In this document: positions 1 through 9,978 of the stretch, one piece after another
How the letters are laid out: the number at the start of each line of letters is the position of its first letter
How positions within the stretch are numbered: position 1 is the stretch's first letter
Notes under the pieces: model-generated
Database searches by the model: none
What the model was told of the DNA's origin: nothing
Seen by the model: the letters and a program-made list of their open reading frames with translations, nothing else
Translations under genes and position numbers: made by a program
From: Mesaphorura yosii
Lineage: Eukaryota > Arthropoda > Collembola > Poduromorpha > Tullbergiidae
Direction of reading: 5' to 3'
DNA length: 53,281 nt
NCBI GenBank assembly: GCA_009869945.1
Contig: WIXG01000463.1
Span: 1 to 53,281 of the forward strand

Positions 1-139
1 CACCACCGCAGATGGTCTCCTGGGGCAACGCAACTCCACAGACGAGGGCACATGCGACGAGAAGCCAAACAAGGACCAATTCCATCACAGCGACAGCAAC
101 ACGATTATCATAGCCGCGGAACGGAATCTGGATCGCCAT
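1..139 (-). CDS. 5' end of a secreted protein (partial, runs off the window)
   Basis: Reading leftward, an ATG at 85-83 opens a typical signal peptide: a short polar start, a hydrophobic core rich in Leu, Val and Ala (MELVLVWLLVACALVCG), then a small-residue cleavage region followed by LPQETICGG at the window edge. A second in-frame ATG at 139-137 would add 18 residues before the core. The start at 85 is preferred because it places the hydrophobic core at the N-terminus. Only about 28 residues of coding sequence are present, so the product cannot be named. It is probably the first coding exon of an extracellular protein. Confidence 0.45.
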   Translation of the reverse strand, partial: MAIQIPFRGYDNRVAVAVMELVLVWLLVACALVCGVALPQETICGG

Positions 140-407
140 CACACTTGACCACTTGATACACCAAATTGAAATTACCAAAAGGTAAAGAAATCCATAAAAA
201 TATTGACCCTTTCTATAAATACATTTTTTTCGCATCGCATTTGCACTGATTCTGTGGCTGCAACCAGGCGCCGTTGGTAATTGTGTCATTTTAATGATGA
301 TTATGATTATTTCGCTTCCGGTCGTCAGTTTTGCAAACTATGTTTATTTCATTGTACTATGCCTTTTAATTGGATACAACTCTGAAATCTAGGTATTTCT
401 GCCTATA

Positions 408-2884
408 CTACTTCTCGTTTTTCGGGAACTTTCGTAACAGCTTCTGCTTTTGTTCCTCCATTATTTTAAATTTCTCGTAAACTTTCTTCGCCAGCATGGA
501 TGACTTGCATGTCCAAATAAGAAACTGAAGAATGACCTTCACGCCCTCTTCCGCTATGCCCAAGCATAATTGGGGAAATTCAAAATCTTGCAGCGCCTTG
601 CTCAAATCAAATTTTGTCTGAAATTCTTCCAGATACGCGAGATAATCTTCTGGCCCGAATAACTCCTGCCCTTTTGCCAATTCCTGCAATTCAGTCAAAT
701 GTTGTTCGAGCCTCTCAAACAATGCAAGGCGCTCAGCTGTCAAGTCATTTATCCGTGACTCGGCAATACAAACTTGTTTGTAGAGAAGCGTATGACTTTG
801 TTTCCGAGACACGAGCGTACAAATCTTCTGCAGGTCAATGTTGCTCTTCTGTGACATTTCACGTAATTCATTGTGCACTCGGTGAACCAATTTTAATTTA
901 CTTCGGATGCTTTCCACGTATTTCCGCTTTTCTTCATTTGGAATTGACTCGAAGATATGATTGTAATCCGCGGAAGTGAACAGCTGAAACACTGTATAAT
1001 CGTACGAACAAGATTCACAAAGAAGTACGCTAGTTGCTCCAAACGCTTGCACAAGAAAATCTGGCAATTGACACAAAATTGAGAAAGGCAAGTGAGTCAG
1101 TGCTTGCTTTGTGGCGACCAATGCAAGCGATACGTTGTTATTGCAAGAAGATGGCATTGACAAATGATGACCACCATCAGGGTTACGAAACAGCTTCACT
1201 TCCTTCAGTGCAATTTGCATAGCTTCTCGATCCAGAGACTGAACAAATGTTGTAATGTTCCGCCAGGCGGCCCTGCCTGCTTCTTGGTTTGCTTTCAGTT
1301 CCTCAAAGTCGGTCAAGATGAATTTTCCGAGAGCACCTCCAAAATCCATGCCTTGTTCACTTGATTCACTTGACAATGATTTCTTCTTGTTTTCAATGTG
1401 CATGGAATTAAAATCCGCAAACATTTCATTGAGAAATTCGATATTGTATGGAAAAACAATTTGCACAACATCTCGTACAATCTGATGAATTTGCAGTGTG
1501 TCCATGTTGACCAGCATCACGATTGAATAATCGCACAGCGATTTGATTGCTCTTCTCGCCTTCATCTGGTCTTGTGGCTTACAGCGAATCAGCAGATCTT
1601 TGTCAATGCTGATATCGTTCTTGATGTCAAAACTAATCTTCTGCACTAAAAATCTCACCAATTTTCCATGCATTTCTTCCAGTTTGTTCATTGTAATTTG
1701 CCAGGTTACCAAAACCGAAGTTTGATACCCGGAGAATTTCTTCAAGCCTTCATCTGCCAAGACTTCAGGCTTATTTCTACGATATTCTTCCAGATAAATG
1801 CAGATGACGCTTCTCGTTCCGGAAGACACAATGGCTTTAATGTAGGCGATGGCTTGTTGAAGTGCCAGAGGAAGACGGTCAAGTTCTTCAATCAATTCGC
1901 CAATTTCTCGCTCAGGATCTGCCGTCAATTTTGAATCGAGTGACTTTCTCACCATTGACGAGGTATCCTGCAGGGACAGGAGGTCTAATTTGAAAATTTG
2001 TTCTTCCCGCGGAAGCATCGACTCATTTCTCGTTGTGATGAGGAAATATGGAGCGCTCATGTGCGGGGGAAGTCCACTCGGAAGAAAGGGTTCGATACCT
2101 TCTGGTCCATCGTAATCTTCGGCGTTGTCAAACACAAATAACGTGCTGCTTTTCGTCTTGCTCCCGAACCATACGTAGATATTGTACACCAAATGCTTCA
2201 GGTCGCCAGGTGTGTCCACTTTCGCCGTTGCTCCCAGGATTTGGCTGCCCAAATTAAGAAATTGAGACCGCAATACTTCATGATTTTGTGCGTTGATAAA
2301 AATCACGTTTCCATCTGGAAACTTGTCACGAAATTCATAGCAACATTTCCTAGCCAGAGTCGATTTGCCAATTCCGCCCAAGCCTGTGATGCCAATCAAT
2401 TGCGCAAGTGTTGATGTGTCTTTTTTCGAATCAAAAAGCTTTGAAAGCAATTGTTCAATTTCAGTCACGCGTCCAGTGAAATTGTACACCAGGTCAGTCA
2501 TGCCAAACCAAATTCCAAGGGTGGGTAAGGAAGGAGACAATAAATTGGCGGCTGCGAGCTGTTCCCTGAATTGCTTCAGATTCTCGATGAAATCGTCGGC
2601 TCCCTCGACGCAAGTTTCAATTATTTGGATAATGGTGTCAATATGTTTTGCATCCCTGCGAAAATATAAATAGAATTGCTGATTTGATTCAAACACATGT
2701 ACAAATATTACTTGTTTAATAGGACGGAGATCAACTTCCTGCGATTTTCTCGTAACCGCAAGTTTTGTACAATTTCCAATTCCTCCGATGTGATCACTTT
2801 CTGCGACCAGAGCTTCCAAAGTACATTATCGCTGCCGAGTCTGGTCACAATTTCTTCGGTTGAAAGCCTTAAAAAATCTTCCAT
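408..2884 (-). CDS. CARD-NB-ARC STAND ATPase (Apaf-1/NLR-like)
   Basis: Two coding exons, 2884-2712 and 2655-408, are joined across a 56-nt GT-AG intron; phase closes exactly and gives about 806 residues. Exon 1 (from MEDFLRLSTEEIV) plus the first 20 residues of exon 2 read as a CARD-like helical bundle. The NB-ARC core follows: P-loop GLGGIGKST near residues 149-157, a Walker B-like LFVFDNAED, a sensor LITTRN, a GLPL-type LPLALQQA, and an MHD-position LQIHQIVRD. The C-terminal 350 residues are helical, with no WD40 or LRR repeats recognised. Known STAND proteins with this order nucleate apoptotic or immune complexes; that role is inferred here. An open frame also runs through the intron, which hides the CARD exon if exon 2 is read alone. 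Confidence 0.8.
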
Positions 2885-3220
2885 GTTTCTCTCAAATTCC
2901 CAAAAGGGAACGAGGCACCACAGCCGAGCTCTGATTTATATGTTGGCACTCACATTCCATTTCCACGTACCTGACACATGGTGCACATGAGTGTGAGACT
3001 ATATTTTAAACCTCGGTCTATTTGATCCAGCCACGGCACTCCCTGATAAATTGTGCAAATACAGCAGGGGATTAACAAATTTACGAACAAATCCACGATT
3101 GAGATAACATTGACATGTGACATTTTTCTCAGATAAGGTGAACCTAAATTGACTAAATGATGAATTTTCATTAAATTGCTATGAATGAGCGAATTTTGTG
3201 GTCATTTATAATCTCGCACG
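2885..3220. other. Divergent promoter interval
   Basis: This 336-bp interval separates the NB-ARC gene (leftward) from the arrestin-domain gene (rightward), so it should hold both promoters. It is AT-rich; no TATA box with convincing spacing and no other gene were identified. Confidence 0.4.
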
Positions 3221-4303
3221 ATGGGAGTGAAATTGCGAATTCAGCTAAGGAATACAGGTGCGGGCAGCCAAAATGGAGTTTGCGTGTTCAGGGCCGGTGA
3301 ATTCATCACTGGACAAATATTAATTTCTAATACTGGGCAGCAAATCGAGATCGACAGCCTGACCGTGACACTTGGTGCTCAAGAATCAGTCAAATGGAAA
3401 GAGGAATCTTGTTTCTGGACACCATGTTTTACATATGAGGTAGAGACCACATACCAAGATGGCGGCAACTTTCTTGAGGAAGACATACAACTTTTAGGAG
3501 AATGTAAGTACAAGAAGATCCTTTAAATTTACAGCAAAATTGAATGGCTTGTTCGGTTGTCACAATTTAGCGGTGCTTCCAATTGGTGACTTTCGATTTC
3601 CATTCCAATTCAAACTACCATTGGGTAGCCCATCAACTTTCAAAGGCTCAAAATGTCATATTGTCTATCAAATAAAGGGATTGCTCGAACCTTCATCAGG
3701 ATTCAAGGGCAGAGCAAGGGAGCTGGTGACCCTTCATGTGGTTGGGCATATAGACCTTTCTACTCGTGTGTATCAAGAATTTACACCATACATCCATGAA
3801 GCCATGGTTCTGAAGCCAGGAAAAGGACTCCGTGTGGAGTTGCCAAGTATTGGTCTAATTCCTGGTTCACGAGCCCCATTCAAAATCCATGTCTACAAGG
3901 ATAAAGAGTTCGTCTGGGCCAAACCTAAGCTTGTATTACGTAAAAAAGAGTGGATGACAACAAGTGAAGGGCACGCAAGCAAAGTGAAGACAACGGATTT
4001 GGTCAAAGTACGCAAAGAAAGCGGGGCAAGCAAGGAAAAAGGTTTGCAGGCAATCTGGGAAGGATTTCTTGACCTTCCAGCTGATATTCCGTTGACTGAT
4101 ATGGGTGGTGCAAGCCTAATCAAAGTGAATTATGAAATTAAGGTAGAACTGGCAGAAATTATTTTTCTCTTGTGTCTTAGCAGACTTTAACCGTTTTGCA
4201 GGTAACCGATGACAAGTCTCAATTTAAAACAGAATTTCCTGTTGTCATCGGATCTGGATTTTTTGGAGGAGACGATGACGAGGTCTTTCAGAAGAATAGC
4301 TAA
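3221..4303 (+). CDS. Arrestin-domain-containing protein (alpha-arrestin/ARRDC type)
   Basis: Three exons, 3221-3503, 3535-4142 and 4202-4303, are joined by introns of 31 and 59 nt; phases agree and give 330 residues. The N-terminal half matches an arrestin N fold: beta-rich, beginning MGVKLRIQLRNTG, with FRAGEFITGQILI near residues 25-37. The C-terminal half carries the arrestin C pattern, with LIPGSRAPFKIHVY and a closing FPVVIGSG strand. PPxY motifs, which recruit NEDD4-family ligases in many vertebrate ARRDCs, were not seen, and the C-terminal tail is short. Family members act as cytosolic adaptors in receptor and transporter endocytosis; the partner here is unknown. The first intron is very short, but reading through it meets a stop within eight codons. 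Confidence 0.85.
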
Positions 4304-4502
4304 TTCTGTGCAGTTTGAACTCGAAGAGTTTCACATTGATAACTGAACTAAAAATGCATCTCGTGTTGTTCCTATTTATTTACATAAATGCTGCAAAGCA
4401 AAATGCATCGATTATCTTTTCATGAAAGAAGAACATAAAATTAAACTTGGGAACGAGTAGAGTCATTCCCATAAATTTCATAAAAATGTTGCATGCACAC
4501 TG

Positions 4503-4508
4503 CAATAA
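4503..4508 (+). terminator. Poly(A) signal of the arrestin-domain gene
   Basis: An AATAAA hexamer lies about 200 bp after the stop codon of the arrestin-domain gene, the nearest such signal on that strand. Confidence 0.5.
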
Positions 4509-4520
4509 ATCATCCATTCA

Positions 4521-5659
4521 TTATTTGAGCTGAGATAGCGGAAACGACTTCCGTAGCTCAGATTTCGCCATCTTCAATTTCGCGATGGAGCTGAGAACTC
4601 GGAGTTCACGGCTGATTCTCAGACTCCAACACCCCCTCTCAAACTCGAGTTCACGGCTGGTTGCCCACGTCGACCGGCACGACCCGGGCAAGCATGCAAT
4701 AAGCTCAATTGACTCGGCTTCGCCAGGGTCCGTCAGGGTCAGGGCGCGAACCACTTCCTCGCCAACATGCTAGACCACAGATTCAAAGGTGATCGGCTAA
4801 CTGACGAGCAACGTGTAGCGGCCTACAAACTCATTGGAGAAATCAACTTCAATTTTCCTGCCATTCTAATGGCTTACATTGCTGGGGACAGACCTTTCCC
4901 ACCTGTGGCGCTAATCACTTGGTGGCGATCTCTCGCGGTGGAGGAGGATCTGCTGAATTTTAAGCAGCTGAAATCTTCCTGGGTCTCCATGTGCGAGCAA
5001 TTTTTGACGGCAATAGCATCGACAGCAGGACTTGAAAGAATCTTTTCGACGTTCGGCTTGGTTCAGTCGAAACTGAGAAACCGATTGTTGAACGACAAGG
5101 CTGCCAAGCTGACCTTCATGTACAGGCATTTGAATGAAGAACGTGCCAAGAAAAAATTAAGCCTGAATTGGATTTGGGAAAACGGCGATGATGATGGCGA
5201 AGATGAGAATGACGAAGATGAAGAAGCACAACTGGCTCCAATCGACCCCCGAATTCATCGGGTTCCGACGACAGTAATGTAGATGTCTTGGACAACTAAG
5301 GTAAGTTTTAGGTAAGTCTCAGGTAAGTTAAAACAAAAAATTCAAAAAAATTATTAAAACATAAAATCAGTAAAAATCATTAAAATACAAAATCACAAAA
5401 AACATGACCGTGAATATAGTTCTAAGTTTAATATTATAATTGCAACTTAAGGTTAATAAAAGGTCGGGGTGGTTGGGAGGAGAGCCGCAATTCTAATAAA
5501 ATAAATTGACAGTACGAAGGGTTTGGTATCGGAAAGTCGGAATAATAATGGCTGGTATTTGACCGAATTTTTCAATTTTTTTCGATTTGATTTCAAACAT
5601 AATTTTTTTCCTTGATTAAAGTCAGATTTAAATCACACTGATTTTAATCAAATACCCTG
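4521..5659 (+). mobile_element. Truncated hAT element with one recognisable end
   Basis: The element includes the transposase remnant and about 375 bp of AT-rich non-coding DNA. Its right end appears to be the run ending AAATACCCTG at 5650-5659, whose complement begins CAGGGTATTTGATT, a typical hAT terminal inverted repeat start. Bases 5605-5650 hold an imperfect internal palindrome of GATTTAAATC type. No matching left terminus was found, so the left limit is only the start of the non-genic interval. Confidence 0.5.
4725..5282 (+). pseudogene. hAT transposase, C-terminal dimerisation part only
   Basis: About 175 codons read as the end of a hAT-superfamily transposase. HFLANMLDHRFKG resembles the conserved LDPRFKG stretch, and ASTAGLERIFSTFGLVQSK followed by RNRLLNDKAAKL is the hAT C-terminal dimerisation signature. 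The reading ends in an acidic Asp/Glu tail and a stop at 5280. The BED finger and the first part of the DDE/RNase H core are absent upstream, where 4521-4724 shows no coherent coding, so the copy is 5'-truncated and presumably inactive. The best start for the surviving piece is the ATG at 4767. Confidence 0.75.
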
Positions 5660-5671
5660 ATCCAGGGAGGC

Positions 5672-5872
5672 AGATACCCAGACTCAATTATGTTGCTCCC
5701 ACCAGATCTGCACTTGGACCATGAAACGATGGTGGAGGAGTGGGAGCGGGTCCAATCGACACCCTACAACCTCGGCATGAACAACTGCGCTCACACTGTC
5801 TGGCTTGTACTTGAGCCACCACTTCTAATCAACCATTCTCAGGACTTTGATTTCTACGTCCACGACTTTTAA
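5672..5872 (+). pseudogene. Fragment with an NNCAH motif (possible Cys-hydrolase relic)
   Basis: Immediately right of the hAT terminus a 60-codon open stretch reads RYPDSIMLLPPDLHLDHE, then WERVQ, then YNLGMNNCAHTVW. An Asn-Asn-Cys preceded by Tyr-x-Leu is the shape seen around the catalytic Cys in some NlpC/P60-like and PPPDE-like hydrolases; this comparison is from memory and weak. There is no signal peptide, no clear splice partner and no continuation on either side, so it looks like an exon or gene fragment. Frame-open coding begins upstream of the ATG at 5690. Confidence 0.3.
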
Positions 5873-6265
5873 ATCCATCCCCTCTAACACGGCTTCTTCT
5901 AACAAGGGGTTCGCCCGCAGTGATGACAAACAACCATATGCGAAATTCACCTTCTCCGATTGTGCTCGGTCCCCTGAACACGAATAGATGCGAATTAGTC
6001 TGCAAAAATGTTGCACACAATTTTTATCCATGCACGCAAGTTTGTCGAGTATGAGCCAAATGCACGCACATGAGTTACAAACTAAATGCATACTATTATG
6101 TGGCAAATTATTTACGGTGGAAGCGACAGTGATCCCTGTCACATGCACTTCGTTTTTGTCTTTTCACTTTCAAGTATACAAACATTAAAACCACATATCT
6201 CAATTTATTGAAGTGTAGAGCAAATTTTTGCAAGATGCATCTCAACAGAAAGTGTAAAATACTCT

Positions 6266-6948
6266 TCAAGGCAAACCACTCCATGCAGCTTGTACGAAAC
6301 CACTCGTTTCGTTAGAAAACATTTCGTGGAAGATTGGACCAGTCAAGTAAATATGTTCTGGGTTAACTCGAGAACCAACAATGTTTAAGAAATATATTCC
6401 TTGAATTGGAACGTGGAAGTTTTGTCCATTGCCTCCAACAATTGTCAATATCCTTCCACAGATGAGACAACCAGCTGTTTGATTTTTAAACCAATCTGCA
6501 GCAACGGCCACTCCAGGATCAGTGAAGGAGGCCATGTTGCAAATGGTGCCATTAAATTCACAAAAACGACTACAGTCAGCACCACCTGCTTGACTGATTG
6601 CACCTTGAATGAGTGCTGTACCTGTGCGAGTGAGTATTATAGTAAAGGTTATAGTAAAGAGTAAATATACTTTGTTCAACATAAAAGGTTGGATGTACTC
6701 GGAGGAGGGCAAGTCGTAAAGGTGCTGTTTTTGTATATGTCTGAATAGCTGGATTCTGAATCTTGCAAGTCCAGTTCTTCACTCTCACTCTCGTGTGACC
6801 AACTTTCAGAGCTCTCATCGTCCTCATAAGAATACTCGCTGGATTCGGACGAATAGGACTCACTGCTGTTGCAGAGCTGGGCCATCATCACTATGGTGGT
6901 CACTTGAAGGAGCAGAAGCATAAGATGAAGATAAGTCAAGTGCACCAT
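6266..6948 (-). CDS. Secreted acidic Ser/Glu-rich protein with a Cys-bearing C-terminal domain
   Basis: Two exons are proposed, 6948-6699 and 6621-6266, across a 77-nt intron; phase is kept and the product has 201 residues. Exon 1 starts with a signal peptide (MVHLTYLHLMLLLLQ) and continues into a tract of Ser, Glu, Asp and Tyr (SSESSEYSYEDDESSES) that would be strongly acidic and heavily phosphorylatable. Exon 2 encodes about 118 residues with five Cys (DCSRFCEFNGTIC, GCLIC) and several N-glycosylation sequons (NGT, NQT, NET). Without the intron, exon 1 ends 22 codons into the same DNA and exon 2 can open its own signal-like start at 6682, so two separate short genes are the alternative. No family is recognised. 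Confidence 0.5.
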
Positions 6949-7169
6949 TGTTAAAGATTTGTATTTTAACTTGGTTAAATTAATTGACAACAAATCAGCC
7001 ACGTAGCGAATGTGCCTTGCTTCAACTTGTATTTGTAATTGAGATAAATTACGTAGAAGACAACCATTTATAAATTGAACTTGGTATGTGGAACACAAAT
7101 TATCATAGATTGGAAGCCAATGCAACGATGAAATTGTTGGTTCAATGGTAAATTTCTTAGTTCCGCATA

Positions 7170-7262
7170 CTAAACGGCCGCAGTCTTGGTTTCGCGAGTG
7201 CAATGCTGCAGAAGCTGGAGGCGGAGCCCGATCTCATCCACCGCATCGTTTTTAGCGACGAG
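7170..7262 (+). mobile_element. Degraded Tc1/mariner-type transposase fragment
   Basis: The reading MLQKLEAEPDLIHRIVFSDE strongly resembles the block before the second catalytic Asp in arthropod Tc3/mariner-like transposases, where hydrophobics precede FSDEATF. Downstream sequence loses the pattern through frame changes. Inverted repeats were not found, so only this core is claimed. Confidence 0.45.
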
Positions 7263-8455
7263 GGCAACTTCTTGCCGACAGCAAACGCAAACGCCCACTG
7301 CAGCCACGCCAGCGCAGGTGTCAACAGCGCCAAACCCCGCCGAGTCAGCTCCTCTGCCCAGCATCGCCTGGTGCGGAGTGAAATGTGACTGAGCTGGTCT
7401 GCCTCGTAGACTTCTAAAATTTCAGGCAAACGGTGGCAAGGCAGGCAGTATGTACTTTCCATTGTTACAGCAAAAGGAAGTCGCCTCAGTCGTGAGGAGC
7501 TCGGCACCAAAATGACGGCAGGTTCGACTCCAGACGTGCTTTATCGCTCGGACAGTTGACGCTTTGAATGTAACCCACCACATCTGTGCAAAGTACTAAT
7601 CAGTTCATGTATTTTGTAACTTGTCCACTCGTTACTTCCATGCCTACCGTTGAGGCTATCACCAAGGGCTGAATGCTCATGACGGCTTAGGTTTTCAGGG
7701 CTGTCGTCTGAAACTATTAGACGCATGGCTGAGCCACCTTAGGGACACTCGTCGTCGCGTTGATCGTCAGCATCTGATAGATTTGCATTGGCATTATCGC
7801 ATTTCGCTTGCAATTCCGGTTTTGAAATCGCCGTCGTATCGCATTGGTCCGCTTCAGCACAAGCATTTCGGTTCCTACCCGATCGGCGGTGATAACCAGG
7901 AGGGAAACAGACCAAAAGTGAGTAGCAAAACAGGAAGATTAGCAAGCAGATTTGGTCAAAATGGCAGAAACCTCACGTAATTGCGAAAGTGGGCAAAGGT
8001 TGCGGAAGAGCCGAACCATACGCTATCTGGGTACGCGACTCAACTAAGGCGTCTGGAGGCTGACATCGGGGCAACAATGACGGAATTTGTCCGTTTACGG
8101 TTTCTGGGACCGGATGCTATATCAATCTTGCAAGGCACACATAAATAATAGTTGCATGCAAGCGCACGTTTATATTTCAGGATTTCAAGTATGAAAGTTG
8201 ACGGGCTGCAATAGGACTTTAAAATTCATTAAAATTCTACGACCGTTACGTCAAAAGCGGCAAACACCTGAATTCGTAATTGCTAAAAGTAGCTGGCTCG
8301 CAATTCCAACTAATTGAAGCCAAAGCGCTCCAGAACATGCAATCTAAATAATTCATTCATTCTCAAACCCATTAGACCTTCCAAGTGGATAAAAATCCAG
8401 TCTCGACCAGTTTCACAATGTCCGCACACCAGCAGAAAGCCCACATTTCCCGAAA
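7263..8455. other. Non-genic stretch
   Basis: Short open frames occur on both strands, but none has a recognisable domain, signal peptide or splice context. The first 150 bp may be further decayed transposase sequence. The interval presumably includes the promoter of the multi-pass membrane gene that follows. Confidence 0.35.
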
Positions 8456-9583
8456 ATGGCTTCGCAGCGCACACAGCAGCTCCTGAAATTCGTCCATGAC
8501 ATTAGCCATGCTCTGTATGTCCTGTCATCTACGTATGTCATTACGGGGCCCGGCAGTGCCCACTTGGCGTGTGATTCGTGGACCCGCCAACTTGCCTGCC
8601 GCCTCATGACAGGCTTCCACATCCTGCTCAAGATCATTGTTGTGTTTGGCATCGGGCTCGTGTACGACCGCACAGCGCCGGCAGAGCGCCTGACGATGAG
8701 CGCCCGGTCCCAGTTTTACTTCCTTTGCTCTGCTGAATGCTTGAGCACCTCATTCCAAGTACTGCTCATTCTATTTCCTGAAAGAGTTTTCCGTGTTCAG
8801 GATAGCTACCTTCGTCTCCTTAGCTGGTTGCACCGGACCCATGGGTTGAACCCCAAGACGCCAGACAGAATCGAGCTGGTCCTGTCCGCCTTCATTGTGA
8901 TCATATTCGGGATGGTAGCAGCAACACTTCCGATTATTCTCCTGGCCCTGCATTTGGAGGTCCATTTTGTCGGGCTGCTGAGGTCAGACTCTGTGCTCCT
9001 GAATCTGTGCACGGCCACGCTGTTTTCAGTGGTAATATTCTACGATTGGCTGACAGGGTGGCAGTTTGTGGCTCTGGCACTTGTATACGTCAACTCGAGC
9101 TGTGTGTCTCTACGAGCAATGATGTGGTGCGGCCTTGCGGACGATGGGGTAATTCTGACATACCGAGCTCATCAGGTGTATCACTACTACGTTATGGGAG
9201 AGGTGAAGCAAATCGTCGGGTTGGCACTCACGGCCAGCGCTCTTATTCAAATATCCGGGCTGGTCATGATTATTGGCTACCACGCGCTAATCGGGCCTGT
9301 GTTTGTCCCTGCAGCAGCTGTAGCCTGTGCGCTGATTGCTTTCCTGACCAAAGCCTGCCTGGAACAGAGCAGTCGAATGGAGGCGCTGTCGGAGGAATTT
9401 GTACGCTCGTACCTCCGAAATGGGCTGCAAATAGAAGCAGTGGCATGCAAGAGGCTGAAGGCATGCCAATCATTGCGAATGCAGGCTGGGTCATGGATCA
9501 GGATCACAAAGTGCACGTTTCCGAATATGATGAGTGAGGTGGTGGTCAACAGGGTGGTGGATTTGCTTCTCATGACCCAGTAA
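8456..9583 (+). CDS. Multi-pass membrane protein, chemoreceptor-like family
   Basis: A single uninterrupted frame of 375 residues has about seven hydrophobic segments, including FLCSAECLSTSFQVLLILF, VLSAFIVIIFGMVAATLPII and LIGPVFVPAAAVACALIAFL. The size and topology suit arthropod gustatory-receptor-like proteins, but the classical C-terminal TYxxxxxQF signature is absent. A cytoplasmic-looking YRAHQVYHYY after the fifth segment and a SEEFVRSYLRNG stretch near the C-terminus recur in similar form in the gene at 52.4-53.3 kb, so both belong to one local family. Ligand and function are unknown. The ATG at 8456 is the first in frame and follows AAA. Confidence 0.6.
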   Translation: MASQRTQQLLKFVHDISHALYVLSSTYVITGPGSAHLACDSWTRQLACRLMTGFHILLKIIVVFGIGLVYDRTAPAERLTMSARSQFYFLCSAECLSTSFQVLLILFPERVFRVQDSYLRLLSWLHRTHGLNPKTPDRIELVLSAFIVIIFGMVAATLPIILLALHLEVHFVGLLRSDSVLLNLCTATLFSVVIFYDWLTGWQFVALALVYVNSSCVSLRAMMWCGLADDGVILTYRAHQVYHYYVMGEVKQIVGLALTASALIQISGLVMIIGYHALIGPVFVPAAAVACALIAFLTKACLEQSSRMEALSEEFVRSYLRNGLQIEAVACKRLKACQSLRMQAGSWIRITKCTFPNMMSEVVVNRVVDLLLMTQ

Positions 9584-9978
9584 TAGCTAACAAAGATTCC
9601 AGTAAAGTAGTTTCCTGCAACATTGCAGATGCATTAGCAGCTGAATATATTCCAACAGCAGCTGCAGGGAATTTGAATCTGAATTGACATGGACTCAATA
9701 ACTGAATTTCGGCATAGTCTCAGTTACTCGTGTGTACTGATTACGAATTTCTCGTGAATTCTGAATGAATGAATGGCCCGACTCCCGGCTGCTCGACGTT
9801 GGAATTATAAATTGCTCGGTTGCTTTGTCAAGATTCAAGGCCTGCACTGCAAGTTTACGTGGGCTTTGTTATTCTAATCAACTTTAATTCCTTGCTCCAG
9901 AAATTTGCTCAAGAGTGACAGAGTGAATGAGCTTAAATACCGACCTCAGGCCCAGGGCCGCACGCAACAAGACTCGGT

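Noticed and set aside
2950..3171. Leftward open frame of 73 codons beside the NB-ARC gene
   Set aside because: It lies in the divergent promoter interval, has no domain and no splice link, and is consistent with chance in AT-rich DNA.
7739..7980. Opposed short frames near 7.8 kb
   Set aside because: No family resemblance on either strand and no signal peptide or splice site to support a gene.
8413..9573. Several antisense open frames inside the multi-pass membrane gene
   Set aside because: They overlap a strong hydrophobic coding frame and have no independent features.
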